Below are positions 58,105 to 64,000 of a DNA stretch of 64,000 nucleotides, one piece after another; positions within the stretch are counted from its first letter, which is position 1, and every line of letters begins with the position of its first letter. Below the pieces are notes generated by a model. It had not been told where the DNA came from. It worked only from the letters and a program-made list of their open reading frames with translations, and ran no database searches. Source of the stretch: Streptomyces collinus Tu 365. Its GTDB lineage: Bacteria; Actinomycetota; Actinomycetes; Streptomycetales; Streptomycetaceae. The position numbers were made by a program, and so were the translations under genes. The stretch is taken from positions 4,101,535 to 4,165,534 of the forward strand of contig NC_021985.1 of assembly GCF_000444875.1 (NCBI RefSeq). The letters run 5' to 3'.

Positions 58105-59691
58105 ATGGAACGGCGTACGTTCATTTCGGGCGGCGCGGCCGCGCTGGCGGCGACCGCGCTGACCGGTTGCAGTTCTGGCACGGGCACGTCCGCCGGCCGC
58201 CCGGCGCACCTGTCCGCGTCGTCTACGTCCTCTGCGTCGTCTACATCGTCGGTCACGGCCATGAAGACCACCACTCAGGCCGCCGCCGCGAACTGGACCG
58301 CCCTGGCCCGGGACCTCGACGGCCCGCTGATACGCCCCGGCGACGCGTCCTGGAAGGCCGCCCACCAGCTCTACAACACCCGCTTCGACGGCCTGAAGCC
58401 GGCCGCGGTCGCCTACGTCGCCCACGCCGACGACATCCGCACCACCCTGGCCTACGCCCACTCCCACGGCATACAGGTGGCGATACGCAACGGCGGCCAC
58501 TCCTACGCCGGCTACTCCTCGGGCGACAACCGCCTGATCCTCGACGTGTCCAAGCTGAACCGGGTCCGGGTCAGCGGCGGCCAGGCGGTGGTGGGCGCCG
58601 GCTCCAAGCTGATCGACGTCTACCGGTCCCTGGGCGCGAAGGGCGTGACCATACCGGCGGGCTCCTGCCCCACGGTCGGCGTCTCCGGCCTGGTCCTCGG
58701 CGGCGGCCACGGTGTCGCCTCCCGCGCCTACGGCCTGACCTGCGACAGCCTCACCCAGGCCACCGTGATCACCGCGGACGGCACCCAGGTCACCGCGAAC
58801 GCCACCTCCCACTCCGACCTCTTCTGGGCGCTGCGCGGCGCCGGCAACGGCAACTTCGGCGTCGTCACCGAGCTGCAGTTCCGCACCCACCCGGCACCGC
58901 AGGCGGTCACCGCGTACCTGACCTGGTCCTGGTCGAAGGCCGCGGCGGTGTTCAAGGCCTGGCAGGAGTGGGGGCCGACCCAGCCCGACGAGATCTGGTC
59001 CTCGCTGCACCTGTCGAACACCCCGGGCGGCACGCCGAGCATCTCGGTGGCCTGCTTCTCCCTGGGCACCTACGGCGAACTGCAGAACGCGGTGGACCGG
59101 CTGGCCCACCAGGCGGGCGCCGACGCCCGGTCCGTGACCCTGCGGCGGCGCGGCTACGAGGAGGCGATGGAGATCTACGCCGGCTGCTCCTCCTTCTCCA
59201 CGGACGCCCAGTGCCACCTGCCGGGCTCCACCCCGGGCCGCTCCCCCCAGGGCGCCCTGGGCCGGGAGACCTACGCGGCCCGCTCCGACTTCTTCGACCG
59301 CTCCCTGTCCTCGGCGGGCGTGCAGACCCTGCTCCGGCAGATCGGCGCGGTGAGGGGCGGCGGGGGCAGCATCGCGTTCACCGCCCTGGGCGGCGCGGTC
59401 AACCGCGTCTCCCCCACGGCCACGGCGTTCGTCCACCGCCGCTCCCGGATGCTGGCGCAGTACATCGCCTCCTGGGGCGCGGGCGGCACCGGCGGCACGG
59501 CCCAGTCCTGGCTGACCTCGGCCCACGCCGCGATGAAGCCGTACGCCTCCGGCGCGGCCTACCAGAACTACACGGACCCGACCCTGACGGACTGGCGCAA
59601 GGCGTACTACGGCGACGCGTCCACCCGCCTGACCAAGGTGAAGAAGCAGTACGACCCCCAGCGCTTCTTCTCCTACAAGCAGGGGCTGTAG
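58105..59691 (+). CDS. Tat-exported FAD-linked oxidase lipoprotein (berberine-bridge type)
   Basis: A 528-residue oxidoreductase. RRTFISGGAAALAATALTGC combines a twin-arginine signal with a lipobox Cys at about 22. The PCMH FAD domain has RNGGHSYAGY (His linked to FAD) and PAGSCPTVGVSGLVLGGGHG (Cys, second covalent link). The BBE C-terminal motif is YQNYTDPTLTDWRKAYYG. Such bicovalent flavoenzymes oxidise sugars or secondary metabolites using oxygen. ATG 58105 follows GAAGGG. The substrate is unknown. Confidence 0.9.
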   Translation: MERRTFISGGAAALAATALTGCSSGTGTSAGRPAHLSASSTSSASSTSSVTAMKTTTQAAAANWTALARDLDGPLIRPGDASWKAAHQLYNTRFDGLKPAAVAYVAHADDIRTTLAYAHSHGIQVAIRNGGHSYAGYSSGDNRLILDVSKLNRVRVSGGQAVVGAGSKLIDVYRSLGAKGVTIPAGSCPTVGVSGLVLGGGHGVASRAYGLTCDSLTQATVITADGTQVTANATSHSDLFWALRGAGNGNFGVVTELQFRTHPAPQAVTAYLTWSWSKAAAVFKAWQEWGPTQPDEIWSSLHLSNTPGGTPSISVACFSLGTYGELQNAVDRLAHQAGADARSVTLRRRGYEEAMEIYAGCSSFSTDAQCHLPGSTPGRSPQGALGRETYAARSDFFDRSLSSAGVQTLLRQIGAVRGGGGSIAFTALGGAVNRVSPTATAFVHRRSRMLAQYIASWGAGGTGGTAQSWLTSAHAAMKPYASGAAYQNYTDPTLTDWRKAYYGDASTRLTKVKKQYDPQRFFSYKQGL

Positions 59692-59716
59692 GGGCGTAGG
59701 GGCTGGACCCGCGGAA

Positions 59717-59746
59717 AACGCGCCCTGTGGAGTCACAGGGCGCGTT
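59717..59746. terminator. Terminator between the FAD oxidase and PAP2 genes
   Basis: AACGCGCCCTGTG (59717-59729) and CACAGGGCGCGTT (59734-59746) form a perfect 13-bp stem with a GAGT loop, between convergent genes. Confidence 0.9.
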
Positions 59747-59807
59747 CCGACGCACCTCTCCGGGGCGGGCTTAGGAGGTCACCAGCGCTCGCGCGCCCCC
59801 GCAGGGG

Positions 59808-60509
59808 CTACGCGGCCAGGTCCTTCTCCGACTTCGCCGGCTTGCGGGCGCCCGGCAGGAGGGGGTTGTCCCGCCCGTCGGGGGACGTGCGGGCGCGGAT
59901 CAGCCAGGCCGCACGCGGCGAGCGCTCCACGACCTTCGTCAAGGGCGTCAGCAGGGCCATGGCGAGCGGGGACAGCAGCAGGGCGACGGCCGTGCCGAGG
60001 GCGAAGCCGCCGACGACGTCCGTCGGGTAGTGCACACCCATGTAGACCCGGCAGAAGCCCTCCAGCAGCGCCAGCCCTATCCCCGCGAGCCCGAAGCGGC
60101 GGTGGGCGACGAAGAGGCCCACACCGAGCGCCATGGTGAGGGTGGCGTGGTCGCTGACGAAGGAGAAGTCGGTCTTGCCGGAAACGAGGACGTCCAGTCC
60201 CCGGTGGTCGACGAACGGGCGCGGGCGTTCGACGAAGCCGCGGATCGGGACGTTCACCAGCACCGCGAGACCGGCCGCGAGCGGCGCCCACACCAGGGCG
60301 GCCACGGAGGACGCGGCGTCCTCACCACCCCGGCGGCGCACCGACCACCAGCACCACAGCACCAGGAGCACCATCGCGACCGGCAGCCCGTATTCGCCCA
60401 CGAACTCCATGACCCGGTCGAACCAGTGCGGCGCGTCCTTGGCCAGGCCGTTGATGTCGTAGAGCAGGCCGACGTCGGGGTTGGATCCGGATTCGGCGAG
60501 TACAGCCAT
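59808..60509 (-). CDS. PAP2 family membrane phosphatase
   Basis: A 233-residue membrane enzyme from ATG 60509. The three PAP2 motifs are VPIRGFVERPRP (RxxxxxxRP-like), FSFVSDHATLTMAL (the PSGH position reads VSDH) and CRVYMGVHYPTDVVGG (SRxxxxxH, with Cys for Ser). YbjG/BcrC-type undecaprenyl pyrophosphatases use this kind of variant, so lipid-carrier recycling is a fair guess. Five to six helices; the tail is basic. Confidence 0.87.
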   Translation of the reverse strand: MAVLAESGSNPDVGLLYDINGLAKDAPHWFDRVMEFVGEYGLPVAMVLLVLWCWWSVRRRGGEDAASSVAALVWAPLAAGLAVLVNVPIRGFVERPRPFVDHRGLDVLVSGKTDFSFVSDHATLTMALGVGLFVAHRRFGLAGIGLALLEGFCRVYMGVHYPTDVVGGFALGTAVALLLSPLAMALLTPLTKVVERSPRAAWLIRARTSPDGRDNPLLPGARKPAKSEKDLAA

Positions 60510-60740
60510 GGTGCTGCGGCCCCTTCGTCGTCTTCCCGGACGCACCTCGTGTGCGCCGCGCCTGGCCCCCCGTGGGTCGTAGATCCGCTTCCGCTGCACT
60601 GGCGCACTGACGTCCGCTCGGCTACGTCAACAGGAACGCACAGGTCCCCTTGATACGTTCCACTCTCCACCGAATGATCACGCAGACGTTATCGAAGAGA
60701 GACTCATCACCCCAGCTCAGGGGGTGGGTTCACGCTCGGT

Positions 60741-61742
60741 TCACACCGCCGTGGGGAGTGCTTTCGCGCCATCTTCGGTGACCCGTGTGGCGCCGAAGTA
60801 GTCGGGGGTGTCCACCGGGTCGAAGCGGATCACCGCACCCGAGCGCGGGGCGTCGATCATGTACCCGCCTCCCACGTAGATCCCCACGTGCCGGATGGCC
60901 CGCGAGTCGGTGAGATCGTCGGAGAAGAACACCAGGTCACCGGGGAGCAGTTGATCACGCGAGGGGTGCGCGCCCGCGTTGTACTGGTCGTTGGCCACCC
61001 GGGGCAGACCGATGCCCACCTTCTCGTACGCCGCCTTGGTCAGCCCCGAGCAGTCGAAGCGCCCGCCCTGGTCGGCGGTGCCGTTGCCGCCCCAGAGGTA
61101 GGGCGTGCCCAGCTTGCTCTGCGCGAAGGCGATGGCGCCCGCCGCCTGCCGGGTCGGATCGAGCCGGCGGACCGGCGCGGCGAAGGACTTCTCCAGACTG
61201 CGGATCCGCTTGACGTAGTTCTGGGTCTCGCTGATGCCCGGCACCCCGCCGGACCTGATGACCCGGTAGGCGCCCGCGTTGTAGGCGGCGAGCATGTTGT
61301 CGGAGACGTTCCCCGGAACGTCCTTGACGTACTTGGCCAGTTCGCAGTCGTACGAGGCGGCCGACGGGATCGCGTCGGCCGGGTCCCAGATGTCGCGCTT
61401 GCCGTCGCCGTTGCCGTCGATGCCGTGCGTCGCCCAGGTACCGGGGATGAACTGGGCGATGCCGCGCGCGTCGGCGGGGCTGACGACGGTCGGGTTCCAG
61501 CCGCTCTCCTGGTACAACTGCGCGGCCAGCAGGGCCGGGCTGAGCGCCGGGCACAGATTGCCCCACTGCTGCACGAGCGGCTTGTAGGCGGCCGGCACGG
61601 CCCCCTTGGCGAGCCCCCGGCTGCCCGTGGTGACGCTGTTGACCAGGTTCCCGGCGACGATGTACACGCCCACGACGAGCAGCATCACGAACGCGAGCGC
61701 ACCGCCGACGGCGGCGGCCACCGCGATCCACGCCTTACGCAC
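60741..61742 (-). CDS. Bifunctional lytic transglycosylase / NlpC-P60 endopeptidase
   Basis: A 333-residue membrane-anchored wall hydrolase. The N-terminal helix VAAAVGGALAFVMLLVVGVY is a signal anchor. Residues about 60-185 are a lytic transglycosylase-like domain, with catalytic Glu in AAQLYQESGWNP and DARGIAQFIPGTWATHG. Residues about 205-330 are a C40 peptidase (GGRFDCSGLTKAAYEK, AIRHVGIYVGGGYMIDAPR). GTG 61742 is chosen over TTG 61748. Such enzymes cut both glycan and peptide, and similar two-domain hydrolases occur in conjugation systems. Confidence 0.9.
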   Translation of the reverse strand: MRKAWIAVAAAVGGALAFVMLLVVGVYIVAGNLVNSVTTGSRGLAKGAVPAAYKPLVQQWGNLCPALSPALLAAQLYQESGWNPTVVSPADARGIAQFIPGTWATHGIDGNGDGKRDIWDPADAIPSAASYDCELAKYVKDVPGNVSDNMLAAYNAGAYRVIRSGGVPGISETQNYVKRIRSLEKSFAAPVRRLDPTRQAAGAIAFAQSKLGTPYLWGGNGTADQGGRFDCSGLTKAAYEKVGIGLPRVANDQYNAGAHPSRDQLLPGDLVFFSDDLTDSRAIRHVGIYVGGGYMIDAPRSGAVIRFDPVDTPDYFGATRVTEDGAKALPTAV

Positions 61743-61932
61743 CGTCAACCGCCCCTCACCGCCCGGGAGTACGCCGGGGTCAGTCTACGGCCGCCGGTCC
61801 CGGAGCCGGCCGTACCCGGCGCTGGTCGGAATCTGTCCCGTCGGGGCACCGGCCAATCACCCGTCCGGAGCAGTTTCGGAGCAGTGGGCGCCCTTCGGCC
61901 GGGGAGACGTCCCGCCCCGGCGGGGGCCGCGT

Positions 61933-62703
61933 TCAGGAACGGGCCGTGGCGTCCTTGTACAGCTCGGCGGCCTCCTTGCCCAGCACCACGCTGTACGAGG
62001 TGTCCGCGGTGGAGCCGCCGTGCTCGTGCCCGCCGAGCACACCGACGACCTGCCGGTCACCGTTCACCCAGGGACTGCCGCTGGTGCCGCCGGTGAACTC
62101 GGGACAGTCGATCCGCTGCTGGGTGCCACTGTGCCGGACCGGCTTGTTGGTGCAGCTGATCGGCACCTCACGGGCGTCCGGGTAGCCGGTGACGGTCACG
62201 GCGGTGGCGCCGGTGGCCGTGCCGGGGGCGAACCGGTTCCCGCCGACCACGTCCTCCACCCGCCGCCCGCCCAGCTCCCCGACGGTCGCGAAGGCGATGT
62301 CGCTGTCCTCGTCCTGCCCCTTGGCCCACCCGTCGGGCAGGAACCGCCTGCCGACCTTCCACACCCCGTAGGGCGCCTGCCCGTCCCGGTACCCCGGCGC
62401 GAAGACCAGGTCGCCGTCGCTGCCGTCGACGCAGTGCGCGGCGGTGACGATCAGGTCGCGCCCGGGGCTGTGCACGACGGAGGCGGTGCAGAAGTGCCCG
62501 CCGGACAGCCGGCCGGCCCGGTCCGCGCCGAACAGCGCGCCGACCCGGACGGTGTGCCGCGTCATGGCCGTCTCGGCGGTGACCCCGAAGGGCCCGGGCC
62601 CGTCATCGGCCGAGGCCACGGACGCGGACGTCAGGGCGAGCGTGATGACCGCGCAGCCCAGGGCGGGTCGCGAGGGGAGCCAGATGCGTGCGAAGCGCTT
62701 CAT
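61933..62703 (-). CDS. Secreted trypsin-like serine protease
   Basis: A 256-residue protein. The signal is about 1-32 (ALGCAVITLALTSASVASAD). Triad: His in LIVTAAHCVDGSDGD, Asp in DEDSDIAFATVGEL, Ser in CPEFTGGTSGSPWVNGDRQV. Cys residues in GGHFCTAS/AAHC and ISCTNK/IDCPE probably form two disulfides. The short S1 domain fits Streptomyces glutamyl/trypsin-type proteases. It has TCTCAG-type direct repeats upstream. Confidence 0.88.
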   Translation of the reverse strand: MKRFARIWLPSRPALGCAVITLALTSASVASADDGPGPFGVTAETAMTRHTVRVGALFGADRAGRLSGGHFCTASVVHSPGRDLIVTAAHCVDGSDGDLVFAPGYRDGQAPYGVWKVGRRFLPDGWAKGQDEDSDIAFATVGELGGRRVEDVVGGNRFAPGTATGATAVTVTGYPDAREVPISCTNKPVRHSGTQQRIDCPEFTGGTSGSPWVNGDRQVVGVLGGHEHGGSTADTSYSVVLGKEAAELYKDATARS

Positions 62704-63250
62704 CAGGCGTCACTCTCCCCCACGAAGGTGAGAATCCCGTCCCGACTTCACTGAGATTTTCCTGAGAACCATCCCTACGGCCGCCGGGCCCGCGCAGCAC
62801 CGCCGGCCGCCGGTGACCCCCCGGGCCCCGCACGGCTCCGGCGCCTGGCGCGCCTGCCTCCCCACCGTACGGGGAGCGCTCCGCGACCGCCTCTCCCGCC
62901 CGTCACCCGGAGCGACGCCGGCTCGACGAGGTCACCCCGCCGGCCCGGCCCCCGGCCGTGAGAACATCGTCTCGACACCTCACCCGACCGGCCGTCAGGC
63001 AGCCGTCCCAGGACGTCAAGAGGGCCGAAGAAGGTCAACGACGGAACCACACCACAGGTTCCGCACCGACCTCGTTGCCCGGCGTGACCTGCCGTGATAC
63101 ACAGAGTGACCGTACGGGTCATTCGTACGAAACCCGCCAGTCAATGACGTCAAGTCGACATACGACAGCCGGGTTGTCGGCGAGAATGAGTCCTGACCTC
63201 TGCACACCGCAGGGGCCACGCGGAACTACCCACCAGGGGCGGTGACTTAC
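62704..63250. other. 547-bp gene-free region with promoter-like palindromes
   Basis: No convincing gene. Near the protease start are the direct repeats described separately. Toward the membrane gene are TTCGTACGAA (63122-63131), TGACGTCA (63145-63152) and CGACA/TGTCG arms around 63163-63180, all in the expected promoter zone of the downstream operon. The middle, 62780-63000, is very G/C-rich with no clear structure beyond CCGCCGGCCGCCGG. Confidence 0.5.
62751..62767 (-). promoter_or_regulatory. Direct repeats with 11-bp period before the serine protease
   Basis: CTGAGA at 62751-62756 and again at 62762-62767, separated by TTTTC (TCTCAG repeats on the gene strand). The 11-base period is typical of paired OmpR-family regulator sites. 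They lie 48-64 bases before the protease start. Confidence 0.5.
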
Positions 63251-63559
63251 ATGCTCTTTGCGGCCGACAAGGGAGACATCAACACCATCATCGGCGGGAT
63301 CGCTCCGGACTGGGGCCCGTTCGGCAGCCTGGGCAACGAGGCCAAGGTGATGATCGAGGTGGTGATGGCCGTCGCCATCCTGCTCTGCCTCGGCATCGCG
63401 GTCTGGGGCGCGGCCAAACAGCGGATCGGCGCCACGGCCCTGCGGGACACCTTCAGCGCGGAACAGGGCAAGGGCCTGATCATCGCCGGTCTCACCGGGG
63501 TCTTCATCATCGGATCACTGGGCACCCTGTTCACCATCGTGTACGGCATGGCGGTCTGA
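63251..63559 (+). CDS. Two-TM membrane protein, possibly of a conjugation-like operon
   Basis: A 102-residue protein with helices VMIEVVMAVAILLCLGIAVW and IIAGLTGVFIIGSLGTLFTI joined by GAAKQRIGATALRDTFSAEQ. The size and topology recall VirB2/TrbC-like subunits, but no motif proves it. ATG 63251 is chosen over GTG 63242. It is followed by another membrane protein gene, so it may be the first gene of the operon that leaves the window. Confidence 0.65.
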   Translation: MLFAADKGDINTIIGGIAPDWGPFGSLGNEAKVMIEVVMAVAILLCLGIAVWGAAKQRIGATALRDTFSAEQGKGLIIAGLTGVFIIGSLGTLFTIVYGMAV

Positions 63560-63727
63560 CACCCCCTGCCGCCCCGGGCGCGCCCGGCCGTCCCCCTCCA
63601 CCCACCCACCCGTCGTGCCCACCGGCTGAGGTTGCGTCTCCCTGATGTCGAGTCACCACACCGCGCCCGCGCGGGAACCAGCACGGCTACCGTCGTATCT
63701 CTACGAGGGTGAGGGGGCACAGGCGGC

Positions 63728-64000
63728 ATGAGTCTCGGAGACGAGCAGGGCTACACCGACTACGGCGACACGGGGCACACCCGTACCCGGCTGCCCGAGG
63801 GCGACCCCTACGGCGGCGCTCCACGCCGCGGCGGCCGCCGCTCCTCCTCCCGAAGCCTGGTCACGGTGGTCGGCGTGGTCGTCCTCCTCATCGCGGCGAT
63901 CGCCTTCGCGAACCGCGGCCACGACGCGTCGTCCGACAACGCGACGAACAAACAGCCCCAGCCGAAGGCGGCCCCGACGACCGCGACCGGCACCAAGCCG
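63728..64000 (+). CDS. Membrane protein, 5' part only (continues beyond window)
   Basis: 91 residues are visible from ATG 63728. A polar tail (SLGDEQGYTDYGDTGHTRTR, then RRGGRRSSSR) precedes one TM helix (LVTVVGVVVLLIAAIAFANR) and a Thr/Pro/Ala-rich extracellular linker. Gly/Arg-rich sequence before the helix gives an N-in topology. The domain that would identify it is outside the window. Confidence 0.7.
   Translation, partial: MSLGDEQGYTDYGDTGHTRTRLPEGDPYGGAPRRGGRRSSSRSLVTVVGVVVLLIAAIAFANRGHDASSDNATNKQPQPKAAPTTATGTKP

Noticed and set aside
58728..59069. Minus-strand ORF inside the FAD oxidase gene
   Set aside because: It lies wholly within a well-supported gene, with no ribosome site and no motif.
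1..64000. tRNA genes and CRISPR arrays
   Set aside because: No T-loop-like GGTTCGAATCC sequence with a matching acceptor stem, and no regularly spaced repeats of CRISPR size, were seen; the repeats at 23.0-23.2 kb are too short and tightly packed.

Overview
This window is high-GC actinobacterial chromosome and almost certainly from a Streptomyces. The evidence is the strong third-position G/C bias, mycothiol genes (mshA, mshD), RsiG (c-di-GMP-dependent anti-sigma for WhiG), GlnR, a Nur-type nickel regulator, devA/devB/devE-type sporulation genes and a PHO-box-controlled pst operon. From memory, the gene order matches the S. coelicolor SCO4209 to SCO4131 interval read in descending order. That is recollection, not a database result. 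No rRNA, tRNA, CRISPR array or intact insertion sequence was seen.

Layout. 0-0.5 kb: tail of a tyrosine recombinase and a small L7/L12-like gene. 0.6-16.1 kb: housekeeping and accessory genes (gpmA, MFS pumps, DUF2000/AraC pair, Tat-exported beta-helix protein, mshA-ybjN, NlpC/P60 protein, REC-PP2C phosphatase, HbhA-like protein, XRE regulator, HAD protein). 16.1-23.2 kb: an N-terminally truncated RraA gene, then a dense module with a phosphotransferase, two paralogous HAD phosphatases, a membrane protein, two paralogous GntR regulators (devA, devE), a frameshifted third GntR gene, small ORFs and tandem repeats. This is the most interesting part: the membrane protein appears to carry the same C-terminal sensor-like domain as the two GntR regulators.

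23.2-33.8 kb: an Eis-like acetyltransferase, rsiG, dtd, an operon of a 32-residue membrane peptide, nitrobindin-like protein, nur and ygfZ, then a sulfurtransferase operon preceded by a Cys-containing leader peptide, then moaD and membrane genes. 34-39.7 kb: glnR, a LacI regulator, and an HtrA-like protease beside an MprAB-like two-component system. 39.7-45.8 kb: secreted nucleotidase, mshD, and a YtrA-type regulator with an ABC exporter.

45.8-58 kb is a phosphate-centred region. It holds ppk with overlapping CHAD and adjacent NUDIX genes, a DUF47/Pit low-affinity phosphate transporter, and the pstSCAB high-affinity transporter with a four-unit PHO box. csoR with its operator sits among them. 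58-64 kb encodes mostly envelope and secreted proteins (Tat FAD lipoprotein, PAP2 phosphatase, lytic transglycosylase/NlpC, trypsin-like protease). It ends at the start of an operon of small membrane proteins that runs off the edge.

Many start sites were moved from the longest ORF to a start with a better ribosome binding site. Several genes shorter than 60 codons were added by hand: the Cys leader peptide, the 32-residue membrane peptide, a 58-residue protein before csoR and a 57-residue Cys-containing protein.
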